From the NCBI RefSeq assembly GCF_002201475.1, contig NZ_CP021422.1, forward strand, positions 2,232,001 through 2,296,000: DNA of 64,000 nucleotides. Direction: 5' to 3'. Position numbers and translations under genes: made by a program. The stretch comes from Acutalibacter muris. GTDB taxonomy: Bacteria > Bacillota > Clostridia > Oscillospirales > Acutalibacteraceae. Every line of letters begins with the position of its first letter. The stretch's first letter is position 1. Of the stretch, positions 9,276 through 20,516 are shown piece after piece. The notes beneath the pieces are model-generated. The model was not told the DNA's origin. It ran no database searches and worked only from the letters and a program-made list of their open reading frames with translations.

Positions 9276-10451
9276 ATGGCTAAGGAAATTTCACTTAAAT
9301 ATGGCTGCAACCCTAATCAGGTCCCCTCCAGGATATTCATGAAAGAGGGCGAGCTGCCTTTGCAGGTGCTCAACGGCCGCCCCGGCTATATAAACTTCCT
9401 GGACGCCTTCAACAGCTGGCAGCTGGTGCGGGAGCTTAAAATGGCTACCGGCCTGCCCGCCGCCGCTTCTTTCAAGCACGTGAGCCCCGCCGGGGCCGCG
9501 GTGTATGTGCCGCTTTCCGACACCCTAAAGAAAATATACTTCGTGGACGACTTGGAGCTCTCCCCCATTGCCAGCGCCTATGCCGCCGCCCGTGGTGCGG
9601 ACCGTATGTCCTCCTATGGCGACTGGGCCGCCTTGTCCGACGTGTGCGACAAGGAGACGGCCACACTGCTGGCCCGAGAGGTTTCAGACGGCATTATCGC
9701 CCCCGGTTATACCGACGAGGCTTTGGCTATCCTCAAGACCAAGCGCAAGGGCAATTACAATGTGGTGCAGATAGACGAGAGCTATGTGCCCGCCCCTATC
9801 GAGCATAAGGACGTGTTCGGGGTCACCTTCGAGCAGGGCAGGAACGAGCTGAAAATAGACGCGAGCCTTCTTGAGGACCTTCCCACCGCCAACAAAAACC
9901 TGACGGACGAAGCAAAGCGTGACCTTATCGTATCGCTGATTACACTAAAGTATACTCAATCCAACTCTGTATGCTACGTAAAGAACGGTCAGGCCATCGG
10001 CGTGGGCGCGGGCCAGCAGAGCCGGGTACACTGCACACGCCTTGCGGGCAATAAGGCCGATAACTGGTATCTGCGCCAGTCCCCCCGGGTGCTTGAGCTG
10101 CCCTTTAAACCCGGCCTCCGCAGGCCCGACCGGGACAACACCATCGATGTATACATCTCCGACGACTACATGGACGTTTTGGCCGATGGCCAGTGGGAGA
10201 ACTTCTTTACGGAGAAGCCCCAGCCCTTCACCCGGGAGCAGCGCCGCCAGTGGCTGGACGGCATGACCGGCGTGGCCCTGGGCAGCGACGCCTTCTTCCC
10301 CTTCGGCGACAATATCGAGCGGGCACATAAGTCAGGCGTACAGTTCATTGCCCAGCCCGGCGGCTCCATCCGTGACGACAACGTCATAGAGGTCTGCGAC
10401 AGGTACGGCATAGCCATGGCCTTTACGGGTCTCCGGCTGTTCCACCACTGA
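9276..10451 (+). CDS. AICAR formyltransferase lacking the IMP cyclohydrolase domain
   Basis: 391 residues corresponding only to the C-terminal transformylase part of bifunctional PurH (about 510-530 residues in full). Motifs are KYGCNPNQVPSR at the start, SFKHVSPAGAA with the catalytic Lys-His, KYTQSNSVCYVKNGQAIGVGAGQQSR, and DAFFPFGDN near the end. No MGS-like N-terminal domain precedes it. A good ribosome site (GAAAGG) supports the start, so this is a natural short form rather than a truncation. It overlaps the next gene by one base. Confidence 0.93.
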   Translation: MAKEISLKYGCNPNQVPSRIFMKEGELPLQVLNGRPGYINFLDAFNSWQLVRELKMATGLPAAASFKHVSPAGAAVYVPLSDTLKKIYFVDDLELSPIASAYAAARGADRMSSYGDWAALSDVCDKETATLLAREVSDGIIAPGYTDEALAILKTKRKGNYNVVQIDESYVPAPIEHKDVFGVTFEQGRNELKIDASLLEDLPTANKNLTDEAKRDLIVSLITLKYTQSNSVCYVKNGQAIGVGAGQQSRVHCTRLAGNKADNWYLRQSPRVLELPFKPGLRRPDRDNTIDVYISDDYMDVLADGQWENFFTEKPQPFTREQRRQWLDGMTGVALGSDAFFPFGDNIERAHKSGVQFIAQPGGSIRDDNVIEVCDRYGIAMAFTGLRLFHH

Positions 10452-11134
10452 TGCGCCGGGCCATATTCTGGGACTTTGACGGGACCCTTACCACCGGGGA
10501 GCCTAGCTGGCGCTCCTGTCTTATGATGGCCCTGGGGCCGCTGGCGGAACGGTATGGGGTAACCGAGGAAAAGCTGCGCCCTTTCCTGAAAAGCGGCTTT
10601 CCCTGGCACCCGGACGGCGACGGCAGCCTTGTGGGGGAAGCCTTCTGGGGGGTGCTGTTCCATAAGTTTTCGGCGGCGTTTGATAGCTTTGGGGTCCCAA
10701 AGCCGGAGTCCGAAGCCGCCGCCCGGCGGGTGCGGGATATCGTTCTGGACAAGAGCCTGTACCATGTGCGGCCCGATGCGGCGGCTGTCCTGGCGGTATG
10801 CGCCTTTAAGGGGTATAAGAATTACATCCTCACCAACAACTTTCCCGAATGGGAGAGTCTGTTCGAGGGGCTGGGGCTCAGACAGTTCTTCTCAGGAATA
10901 GTCAATTCCGGCACCGTTGGGGCCTGCAAGCCCCACGAGAGGATATTCCGCATCGCCGAGCGCGCCGCCAATTTCCCCTCCCTTATTTGGATGGTGGGCG
11001 ATAACCCCATAGCGGACATCGGGGGCGCGAAAAATGCCGGGTGGCACACGGCCCATATCACAAGGCCCGGGGCAGCAAACTCCGGGGCAGAGGTTACCGT
11101 CACCTCCCTCAGCGAACTGCTCAAATTTCTTTAA
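10451..11134 (+). CDS. HAD-superfamily hydrolase in the purine cluster
   Basis: 227-residue HAD phosphatase. Motif I is FWDFDGTLT with the nucleophilic Asp, motif II is YILTNN, and motif III/IV is WMVGDNPIADIGGAKNAG. It starts within the stop of the AICAR transformylase (TGATG overlap) and is followed 22 bp later by purD, so it belongs to the same transcript. A role in nucleotide or phosphoribosyl dephosphorylation is possible, but the substrate is unknown. Confidence 0.85.
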   Translation: MRRAIFWDFDGTLTTGEPSWRSCLMMALGPLAERYGVTEEKLRPFLKSGFPWHPDGDGSLVGEAFWGVLFHKFSAAFDSFGVPKPESEAAARRVRDIVLDKSLYHVRPDAAAVLAVCAFKGYKNYILTNNFPEWESLFEGLGLRQFFSGIVNSGTVGACKPHERIFRIAERAANFPSLIWMVGDNPIADIGGAKNAGWHTAHITRPGAANSGAEVTVTSLSELLKFL

Positions 11135-11156
11135 CCTTTGGAAAGGACTGGTAAAA

Positions 11157-12446
11157 ATGGATATATTGCTCGACATACTTGTCGTCGGCAGCGGCGGCAG
11201 GGAGCATACCATCATCCGCAAGCTCAAAGAGAGCCCCCGGGTGGGTAAGCTCTACTGCGCCCCCGGCAACGGCGGCATCTCGGCGGACGCGGAGTGCTGC
11301 AAGGTGGACGCTATGGACAAGGAGGGTATGCTGGCCCTGGCAAGAGAAAAGAAAGTGGACTTAGTGTTCGTGGCCCCGGACGACCCTCTGGGGGCCGGTA
11401 TGGTGGACTATCTCGAGGCGGGCGGCTTCACCTGCTTCGGACCCAATCAGAAGGCAGCCGAGATAGAGAGCAGCAAGGTGTTCTCCAAGAACCTTATGAA
11501 AAAGTATGGGATACCTACCGCCAGTTACGAGGTGTTCACCTCTCCTTCTGAAGCGCTGGCATACATAAAGAAGCAGGACAAGTACCCGGCGGTCATCAAG
11601 GCCGACGGCTTGGCTGTGGGCAAGGGGGTCTTCGTCGCCCAGAACGAGCAGGAGGCCGCCGAAGCCCTGCATTCCCTGATGGAGGAAAAGAAATTCGGCT
11701 CCTCCGGGGACCGGGTAGTGGTGGAGGAGTTCCTCACCGGACCCGAGGTCACCGTGCTGGCCTTTACGGACGGCCACGCCATGTGCCCGATGGTAAGCTC
11801 CATGGACCATAAGCGGGCTTATGACAACGATATGGGCCCCAACACCGGCGGCATGGGCACCATCAGCCCCAGCCCCTTCTATACCGACGAGATCGCCAAG
11901 GTCTGCATGGACACTATCTTCCTGCCCACCATGAACGCCATGAACGCCGAGGGCCGCAGGTTCAAGGGCTGTCTTTACTTCGGCCTTATGCTGACCCCCG
12001 ACGGCCCCAAGGTGATAGAGTACAACTCCCGCTTTGGAGATCCCGAGACCCAGGTGGTGCTCCCCAGGCTTGAAACGGACCTGGCGGACATTATTAAGGC
12101 CGTGGCCGATGAAAAGCTTAGCGAGCTGGACATCAAGTGGTCGGAGGACGCCTGCGCCTGCGTGATAATTGCAAGCGGCGGCTATCCGGGCAGCTACGAA
12201 AAGGGCAAGCTTATCACCGGCCTGGACGGGAACGGCCAGCTTGAGGGCGCGACGGTCATACACGCGGGTACGAAGCTTGAGAACGGAAAATACTACACCT
12301 CCGGCGGGCGCGTGCTGGGCATTACCGCCAAGGGCGTAGACCTCAGGGAGGCGCTGGATAAAGCCTATAAGGCGGTGGAAAAGGTGTCCTTTGAGGGGGC
12401 GTTTTATCGTAAGGATATCGGAAGGGCTTGCTTTTCCTCGGAATAA
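11157..12446 (+). CDS. purD: Phosphoribosylamine-glycine ligase
   Basis: GAR synthetase, purine step 2, 429 residues, an ATP-grasp enzyme. The N-terminal GSGGREHTI, PAVIKADGLAVGKGV of the ATP-grasp lid, and MGPNTGGMGTISP are diagnostic. The start at 11157 follows GAAAGGA; a longer in-frame extension to 11034 lies inside the HAD gene and is rejected. purF, purL, purC, purB and purA are not in this window. Confidence 0.95.
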   Translation: MDILLDILVVGSGGREHTIIRKLKESPRVGKLYCAPGNGGISADAECCKVDAMDKEGMLALAREKKVDLVFVAPDDPLGAGMVDYLEAGGFTCFGPNQKAAEIESSKVFSKNLMKKYGIPTASYEVFTSPSEALAYIKKQDKYPAVIKADGLAVGKGVFVAQNEQEAAEALHSLMEEKKFGSSGDRVVVEEFLTGPEVTVLAFTDGHAMCPMVSSMDHKRAYDNDMGPNTGGMGTISPSPFYTDEIAKVCMDTIFLPTMNAMNAEGRRFKGCLYFGLMLTPDGPKVIEYNSRFGDPETQVVLPRLETDLADIIKAVADEKLSELDIKWSEDACACVIIASGGYPGSYEKGKLITGLDGNGQLEGATVIHAGTKLENGKYYTSGGRVLGITAKGVDLREALDKAYKAVEKVSFEGAFYRKDIGRACFSSE

Positions 12447-12457
12447 GGAGGAGCGGT

Positions 12458-12763
12458 ATGACATGGCAAATCGTTAAAATAATTGCCATTGTTTCAATGA
12501 CACTGGACCATGCGTCCAAGACATTCCTTACCCAGCAATTACTCGTTGAAAATCTGGGTATGAGCCTGACTGTCTCCTTCTGGCTGCTTCATGCCATGGA
12601 GGCACTTGGGCGCATTGCCTTTCCACTCTACGCTTTCGGCATCGCTCAGGGGTGTACATACACTAAGAGCCGGGGTAAGTTCCTTCTGCGCCTGCTTCTG
12701 TTCTATGGGCTGAGCCAGTGGATAGGTCCCCTTGAGATAAACTGGGACAATGCAATGCCATAA
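12458..12763 (+). pseudogene. Truncated TraX-family membrane protein
   Basis: 101 residues matching the N-terminal part of TraX-like membrane acyltransferases (usually about 220-250 residues): KIIAIVSMTLDHASK followed by a second hydrophobic region with GRIAFPLYAF. It stops after two to three membrane spans and the next gene begins 25 bp later, so the C-terminal half appears deleted. The ribosome site AAGGAGGAG is still strong. It may be expressed but is unlikely to be a working enzyme. Confidence 0.6.
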
Positions 12764-12788
12764 CAGACTTGGAAAGGGAATGAGGCCC

Positions 12789-13481
12789 ATGAGCGCCTGG
12801 CAGAACGTACTATTGACCGATTCGGGATTTTTTGACCCCTTTGACCTAAAACGGCCCCTCGCGCCCATAGTGGAGCGTTTCGCCCAGATGGTGGGCAAGC
12901 CCTTTTCCCAGGCCCGGGTGTTGTTCGTCCCTGCCGCAGCCTGTGACGAGGAATCACGGCAACTGGCGGATATACTCCAATGGGAGTTGGAAAAGCTTAG
13001 CTTTCTTCCTGAGCATATCACCGCCTATGAGCTGGACGGCTCTTTAAGCGATAAGGAGGTTCTGGACTTTGACGTGATGTTCTTCACCGGCGGGTGGTGC
13101 GAGCACCTTTTAAAGCTCATCAAGCAAACGCATTTCAACGAGTTGATCCAAAAGTTCGTGTTCTCCAATAAGGTCTACGTGGGTGTCAGCGCGGGCAGTG
13201 TGATTGCCACTCCCAATATCATGGGCTGCTTTGGCGGTGCAGAGAGCGAGGAGACCTCCTCTCTGGGGCTTATACCAGCGTACATCGACTGCCACTGCGA
13301 CCTGAAGCCCGGCTTGACAGCTAAACGACTTCCTCTCCCCCATATTCTGCTGCATTTCAACCAGGCTTTGGCTGTCAGCTCCGGCGGCTTCCAGCTGCTG
13401 GAGGACCGTGAGGCCCGCCATACCATTGACTGGACATACCCGCCGCGGTTTGGCGTGGAGGTGTTCCGGCCTATCGACTAA
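12789..13481 (+). CDS. Peptidase S51 family (dipeptidase E-like)
   Basis: 230-residue serine peptidase of the dipeptidase E/cyanophycinase family. The nucleophile elbow is GVSAGSVIATPNI, preceded by the FFTGGW loop; a downstream His/Glu pair lies in the C-terminal third. ATG 12789 is chosen because GGAAAGGG lies about ten bases upstream; ATG 12780 is too close to it. It may hydrolyse Asp-X dipeptides, going with the M29 peptidase of the same cluster. Confidence 0.8.
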   Translation: MSAWQNVLLTDSGFFDPFDLKRPLAPIVERFAQMVGKPFSQARVLFVPAAACDEESRQLADILQWELEKLSFLPEHITAYELDGSLSDKEVLDFDVMFFTGGWCEHLLKLIKQTHFNELIQKFVFSNKVYVGVSAGSVIATPNIMGCFGGAESEETSSLGLIPAYIDCHCDLKPGLTAKRLPLPHILLHFNQALAVSSGGFQLLEDREARHTIDWTYPPRFGVEVFRPID

Positions 13482-13508
13482 AAGCATCTGGAAAGGATGA
13501 TACATATT

Positions 13509-14801
13509 ATGAACGCACCTATAACCTTCGCCATCGCTGGCTTCGGCGATCGGGGCAGCACCTACGCCTCCATGCAGAAACTCTTCCCGGACCGCATGAA
13601 GGTGGTTGCCGTGGCCGACCTCAACCCGAACAAGGTCAAAAAGGCCCGGGAGCTCTATAATATTCCCGAGGAAAACTGCTTTGCGAGCGCCGAGGAGATG
13701 TTTGAAAAGGGACGGCTTGCCGACGTATGCGTGGTGTCCACCATGGACCGCCAGCACGTGGGCCATGCCATACCCGCCCTGGAACTTGGGTATCATGTGC
13801 TCATGGAGAAGCCCATCTCCCCCGATATAGAGAAGTGTCGGGAGATACTAGAGGTCTCGAAAAAGCACCCGGACCAGCATATCATACTCTGCCACGTCCT
13901 GCGGTACACCAACTTCTATAATACCTTAAAGGACATCATCGGCAGCGGCAAAATCGGCGAGGTGGTCTCTATCTGCGCCAACGAGAACGTGGGCTACTGG
14001 CACCAGGCCCACTCTTTTGTGCGGGGCAACTGGCGCAATTCTGATGAAACCAGTCCAATGATTTTGCAGAAGTCCTGTCACGATATGGACATACTCACAT
14101 GGCTTGTGGGCAAAAAGTGCAAGTCCGTGTCGTCCGTCGGCGGCATACACCTGTTCAAAAAGGAGCGCGCACCGGAGGGCTCCACCGACTACTGCCTGGG
14201 GGGCTGCAAAATCAAGGATGAGTGTATCTTTGACGCGGAGAAGATATATCTCACCGGCGAGAAGACCGGGCTTATGCAGGGCGGCAACTGGATAAGCTCC
14301 GTGCTCAGCGTGGAAAACACTGTCGAGTCCACCTATGAAGCGCTGCGCAACGGTCCCTATGGCCGCTGCGTGTACCACTGTGACAACAACGTGGTGGACC
14401 ATCAGCAGACAAATCTGCTGATGGAGGACGGCACCACTATCCAATTCACCATGTGCGCCTTTACAGAGGACTGCTACCGCTATTTCAAGGCCATGGGCAC
14501 CATGGGCGAGATAGAAGCCGACATGAAGTCCAACGTCCTCCGCGTGCGGGTCTTCGGCAAGGGCGAGGAGGTCATGGACCTGAAGGCCATGTCCGCTGAC
14601 CTTAAAGGCCACGGCGGCGGCGACAGCGGCATTGTCGAGGACTTCCTTAACATGCTTATCGATGGCGCGGAGCCCACCGAACGCACCACCACCCTGGAAC
14701 ACTCCATGGAGAGCCACTATGTGGCCCTGGCAGCGGAGGAGTCCCGGCTGAACGGCGGAAAGCTGGTGGATTTGGAGGAGTTCCGTAATAGGGGTATATA
14801 A
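13509..14801 (+). CDS. Gfo/Idh/MocA-family oxidoreductase
   Basis: NAD(P)-dependent sugar or inositol dehydrogenase family, 430 residues. The N-terminal Rossmann domain (FAIAGFGDRGSTYA, VVAVADLNP) leads into the family EKP signature in HVLMEKPISPD; a long C-terminal catalytic domain with HDMDI follows. The start at 13509 is supported by GGAAAGGA 11 bp upstream. A cysteine-rich insertion (CLGGCKIKDEC) near mid-protein is uncommon but seen in some members. The substrate is unknown. Confidence 0.85.
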   Translation: MNAPITFAIAGFGDRGSTYASMQKLFPDRMKVVAVADLNPNKVKKARELYNIPEENCFASAEEMFEKGRLADVCVVSTMDRQHVGHAIPALELGYHVLMEKPISPDIEKCREILEVSKKHPDQHIILCHVLRYTNFYNTLKDIIGSGKIGEVVSICANENVGYWHQAHSFVRGNWRNSDETSPMILQKSCHDMDILTWLVGKKCKSVSSVGGIHLFKKERAPEGSTDYCLGGCKIKDECIFDAEKIYLTGEKTGLMQGGNWISSVLSVENTVESTYEALRNGPYGRCVYHCDNNVVDHQQTNLLMEDGTTIQFTMCAFTEDCYRYFKAMGTMGEIEADMKSNVLRVRVFGKGEEVMDLKAMSADLKGHGGGDSGIVEDFLNMLIDGAEPTERTTTLEHSMESHYVALAAEESRLNGGKLVDLEEFRNRGI

Positions 14802-14820
14802 AATTATCCAGCGTAAATAA

Positions 14821-14854
14821 ACCAGGCGCACAGGGTCTCCCCCGGGCGCCTGGT
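14821..14854 (+). terminator. Terminator closing the purine cluster
   Basis: The 9-bp perfect stem ACCAGGCGC/GCGCCTGGT is followed by TTTCTGCTT. It lies 20 bp after the dehydrogenase stop. The facing gene on the minus strand ends at 14881, so the hairpin may act in both directions. Confidence 0.75.
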
Positions 14855-14880
14855 TTCTGCTTATCTCAACTGAATACTTT

Positions 14881-15777
14881 TTACAGCAGCTGCTTTTCCA
14901 CTTCCTCAAAGCCAAGCCGCTCCACCGTGTCCGCGAAGCGCTCTCCCTGCTGTCCCTTGTCCTGGAACAGAGTGATGGCTTTTTCTATCACGTCCAGGAC
15001 CTCCTCGGGGCTGGTAAGCAGCTTACCGAGGAATTTTCCCCTTGCCACCTTCTTGCCCCAGCGCCCACCAATATATACCTTATATCCAGGCACATACTCC
15101 TCAAAGGCCTTGAAGGGACATTTGTTAATGCAGCGTCCACAGTGGTTGCACTGAGCATCGTCTATGAGCACTTTACCGTCCACCACCTTGGGCACGTGTA
15201 TTGGACAGTTCTTCTCTATCTGGCAGACCTTGCAGCCCCGGCACTTCTCCAGGTCTATCACCGGCACTCGCTGGCCCACTATGCCCAGGTCGTTAAGGTC
15301 CGGCTTTACGCAGTTATTGGGGCAGCCGCCCACGGCTATCTTGAACTTATGCGGCAGCTTCACGTCGTGCCAGCCCTCATAGAACCTCTTGTGGATGGCC
15401 TCCGACAGGGCAAAGGTGTCGATAAGGCCGTACTGACAGGTGGTCCCCTTGCAGGACACCACCGGGCGCACCTTGGCCCCCGTGCCGCCGGTCTCAAGAC
15501 CGCGCTCCTTTAAGAACTCTCGCAGGGGCTCGATGTTCTCAAAGGGCACCTTCTGTATCTCCGCCGTAAGGCGCACCGTCAGCGCCACTTGGCCGTTTCC
15601 AAACTTCTCTGCGGCCTCGGCAACCGCAGCAAGCTCCTTGGCGGTCATTTTGCCGTTGCGGGTTATCACACGGCCGTTAAAGCAGTCGGGGGTTGTCTTG
15701 TCCCAGAGGAAGCCAAGTCCCTTTACTCGGGTTATCTCCTCGGCCGGTATGCCGGGTTTCCTCGTCTCATTCAGCAT
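14881..15777 (-). CDS. Siroheme/4Fe-4S sulfite or nitrite reductase-like protein
   Basis: 298-residue protein of the nitrite/sulfite reductase 4Fe-4S family (AsrC/COG2221-like). The siroheme-cluster cysteines are seen as CKGTTCQYG and GGCPNNCVKPD. Two ferredoxin clusters are inserted after them: CRGCKVCQIEKNCP and CNHCGRCINKCP. No partner Asr or Dsr subunit lies nearby, so electron donor and true substrate are open. AGGAG is well placed before ATG 15777. The product is cytoplasmic and oxygen-sensitive by inference. Confidence 0.82.
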   Translation of the reverse strand: MLNETRKPGIPAEEITRVKGLGFLWDKTTPDCFNGRVITRNGKMTAKELAAVAEAAEKFGNGQVALTVRLTAEIQKVPFENIEPLREFLKERGLETGGTGAKVRPVVSCKGTTCQYGLIDTFALSEAIHKRFYEGWHDVKLPHKFKIAVGGCPNNCVKPDLNDLGIVGQRVPVIDLEKCRGCKVCQIEKNCPIHVPKVVDGKVLIDDAQCNHCGRCINKCPFKAFEEYVPGYKVYIGGRWGKKVARGKFLGKLLTSPEEVLDVIEKAITLFQDKGQQGERFADTVERLGFEEVEKQLL

Positions 15778-15781
15778 ATTC

Positions 15782-16249
15782 TCAGCTCCTAAAATTTTTT
15801 CGCATTTGCAGATATTTATTCACGGATATTATCTCCATAGGCGAGATATTTTCCGGCAGCTCCGCTATGGGGAAGAACCTCAGCTCACTGACCTCGCTCT
15901 CCTGTGGCTTCAGCGTACCGTGAAATTTCCTGCACACAAACTTCACATCGATTACGTACACCTCGTCGCCGTTGGGATAGGTGTAGTGGGTGTCCTCGCC
16001 GGAGAAGACTCCCAGAAGCTCCAACTCCTCTGCTATGAGGCCGGTCTCCTCGAACATCTCGCGCTTTGCGCCCTCCTCCACGGTCTCCCCAAGCTCAACA
16101 GCGCCGCCGGCCGTTCCCCAGCAGTGGTTGTCAATGCGGAGCCCTAAAAGCAGCTCGCCCCGCTCGTTCTCCACAAAGACTCCTGCGCCCACCATCTGTA
16201 TGGGCTGGTGGCCCACGTAGTCACGCAGAAATTTGATATATCCCGTCAT
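15782..16249 (-). CDS. Nudix hydrolase
   Basis: 155 residues with a complete Nudix box, GAVELGETVEEGAKREMFEETGL spaced Gx5Ex7REUxEExGU (metal and pyrophosphate site). A nucleoside diphosphate or related pyrophosphate is the expected substrate class. Its start shares one base with the galactokinase stop upstream, which suggests coupling. Confidence 0.88.
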   Translation of the reverse strand: MTGYIKFLRDYVGHQPIQMVGAGVFVENERGELLLGLRIDNHCWGTAGGAVELGETVEEGAKREMFEETGLIAEELELLGVFSGEDTHYTYPNGDEVYVIDVKFVCRKFHGTLKPQESEVSELRFFPIAELPENISPMEIISVNKYLQMRKNFRS

Positions 16250-17484
16250 TACTCCTTTACCTCCACACCGCCGCAGCCGCGCACGGACAGCACATAGCAG
16301 CTGCCCTTGCCAAAGACCTTCTCCATACCCTCGCGGTAGCTGTCAAGTATATCGAAGGGCACATAGGCCTGGATCGTTCCCGCAAAGCCGCCGCCGTGTA
16401 CCCGGCAGGCCCCCCGGCCGTTCAGCAGCCGTTCCGACACAGAAAGGGCCAGGGTTATCCCCTGCTCGATGGGGCTGGCTGGAGCGAACACGTTTTGGAG
16501 CCGCTGGATGGAGGACTTTCCGGAGGCCTTTACCCTCTCCAGGAACTTCTCAAAGTCCTTGTCCCGCAGGGCCTGGGCCTCCTCATGGGCCAGCCTGTCG
16601 TCGTCAAAGAAGTGCATGGCACGAAGGGCCGGGCGGTCTCCAACGGCCTTGCGCACCTCGCCCAGCTTATCGTAGAACTCCGCTTCGTCCACCTCCCGCA
16701 GGAACTCCTTGCCAAAGAACTTCGCCACTGCCTTCATCTCCTGGGGGATGGACGCATAATCGGCGGTAAGGTCCGCATGGTTGCCGCCGGTGTCCACAAC
16801 GCACATGGCGTGCTTATAGGCGTTCAGGTCAAAGGAGACGTTCTCCACCTGTGGCTTCTCAGGGTCGGCAAAGTCCATTGCAGTGACGCTGCCCATGGAG
16901 CTGGCCATTTGGTCCAGAAGGCCCGAGGGCTTTCCGAAGTAGACGTTCTCGGCGTACTGGGCAATCTTGGCGGCGGCTATTGGGTCTATATTGCCGTCGT
17001 TATACAGATGGCTCACAACGGTCACCACCAGTATCTCAAAGGCCGCCGAGCTGGAAAGGCCGGAGCCCTTTAGCACCCTTGTCTGAGTATAGCACTCAAA
17101 GCCGCCGATATTATAGCCCAGCTCCTTACACCGGGCGCAGATGCCCCGGATTATGGCCTGAGAACCGCTTGTCTCCTCTCTGGGCTCCAGGTCGCTTAAA
17201 TCCACCTCGTCCATGCGTGGGTATTCCACAGAGCGCAGGCGGGCTATGCCGTCCTCCGTCCTCCGCGCCATGCCTACGATATCCAGGTCTATGGACGCCG
17301 CCAGCACCCTGCCGTGATTATGGTCGGTGTGATTGCCGCCGATCTCCGTGCGCCCCGGGGCACTGTAGAAGCTTGCGCCTTCAGAGCTGCCAAAGGTCTC
17401 CTCAAAGCCTGCGCGTATCTTCTGATAGCGCTCCGCCTGCTCCTGCCACTGTCCGCCGTATAGGTCTTTCAGATTGGTTGTCAT
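16249..17484 (-). CDS. galK: Galactokinase (GHMP kinase)
   Basis: 411-residue GHMP kinase. The galactokinase signature is PGRTEIGGNHTDHNHG near residue 45; the ATP loop is LKGSGLSSSAAFEI. A third GHMP motif, GACRVHGGGFAGTIQ, is near the C-terminus. It would phosphorylate galactose at C1 for the Leloir pathway, although galT and galE are not in view. GAGGG lies upstream of the ATG. Confidence 0.92.
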   Translation of the reverse strand: MTTNLKDLYGGQWQEQAERYQKIRAGFEETFGSSEGASFYSAPGRTEIGGNHTDHNHGRVLAASIDLDIVGMARRTEDGIARLRSVEYPRMDEVDLSDLEPREETSGSQAIIRGICARCKELGYNIGGFECYTQTRVLKGSGLSSSAAFEILVVTVVSHLYNDGNIDPIAAAKIAQYAENVYFGKPSGLLDQMASSMGSVTAMDFADPEKPQVENVSFDLNAYKHAMCVVDTGGNHADLTADYASIPQEMKAVAKFFGKEFLREVDEAEFYDKLGEVRKAVGDRPALRAMHFFDDDRLAHEEAQALRDKDFEKFLERVKASGKSSIQRLQNVFAPASPIEQGITLALSVSERLLNGRGACRVHGGGFAGTIQAYVPFDILDSYREGMEKVFGKGSCYVLSVRGCGGVEVKE

Positions 17485-17535
17485 AAATTTACCCTCACTT
17501 TGGTTTGATTATTTATAATTATGGCCTGAAAAACT

Positions 17536-19524
<1,989 letters not shown>

Positions 19525-19545
19525 CTACCTCGTTCCGTATTTTTC

Positions 19546-20490
19546 TTACGTTGCCGGCAGGCTGATACCCCCAAGCCTTGCCATTATCTCGTCGCGCATA
19601 CGCACGGCTTCGCGCCTTGCGGCCCCGGCATAGTCCTTGGGGTCGCAGCCCTCCTTCTGCCAGGCGCACATTATCCCCCGGGAGGAGTTGACAATCGCCC
19701 CGCAGCCGTGCTTATCAAAGCCCGGGGCCACGTCGTCGGCGGCGCCCCCCTGGGCCCCATAGCCCGGCACCAGGAAGAAGGTGTTGGGGAGAGCTTTGCG
19801 CATCTCTTTAAGCTGCTTTGGGTACGTGGCCCCCACCACCGCACCCACGCCGCTGTAGCCGTATTTGCCCGGGAGCTTCAGGCCCCATTGCTGGCACATA
19901 TTGCCCATGGCCCTGTATACCGGCTCGTACATGGCATGGAGCATCTGATCCTGAAGCTCGCCGGAGGAGGGGTTTGAGGTCTTTGCCAGCACGAAGATGG
20001 CCTTGTCATGAGCGGAGCAGACCTTCAAAAGGGGCTCTATGCCGTCGCTGCCCAGGTAGCCGTTCACCGTCAGAGCGTCCGCGCCAAAGGCCTCGAAGGT
20101 CTCGCCCTCTACGTCGGTCGTGCCAAGATGGGCGGCGGCATAGGCCTCCATAGTGGCGCCGATATCGTTGCGCTTGCCGTCCACGATGACAAACAGGCCC
20201 TTGGACTTCGCGTAGGCTATGGTCTCAGCAAGGGCCCGCATACCCTGCCAGCCGTACTGCTCGTAGTAGGCCGCCTGGGGCTTTACGGCGGGCACGACAT
20301 CACAGAGCGCGTCAATAAGCCCCTTATTAAACTCCAGCAGCGCTGCCGCCGCACCCTCAAGATTCTTGCCGTGCTCCTCAAAGCACTTCTCCTTGATATG
20401 CCCGGGGATAAAGCTCAGCTTGGGGTCGAGCCCGGCCACAGTGGGGTTTTGCTTGCGCATGATATTCTCCAACAGTCTGTCCATTGACAT
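19546..20490 (-). CDS. pyrF: Orotidine 5'-phosphate decarboxylase, type 2
   Basis: 314 residues, the longer type-2 subfamily. The catalytic Lys/Asp cluster is VDGKRNDIGATMEAYA; the N-terminal substrate Asp is in TVAGLDPKLS. Makes UMP from OMP. It sits 26 bp after pyrC on the same strand, so late pyrimidine genes are paired here. GGGAG supports the ATG. Confidence 0.95.
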   Translation of the reverse strand: MSMDRLLENIMRKQNPTVAGLDPKLSFIPGHIKEKCFEEHGKNLEGAAAALLEFNKGLIDALCDVVPAVKPQAAYYEQYGWQGMRALAETIAYAKSKGLFVIVDGKRNDIGATMEAYAAAHLGTTDVEGETFEAFGADALTVNGYLGSDGIEPLLKVCSAHDKAIFVLAKTSNPSSGELQDQMLHAMYEPVYRAMGNMCQQWGLKLPGKYGYSGVGAVVGATYPKQLKEMRKALPNTFFLVPGYGAQGGAADDVAPGFDKHGCGAIVNSSRGIMCAWQKEGCDPKDYAGAARREAVRMRDEIMARLGGISLPAT

Positions 20491-20516
20491 GTATATCGCT
20501 CCCTTTAGCTTATTAT

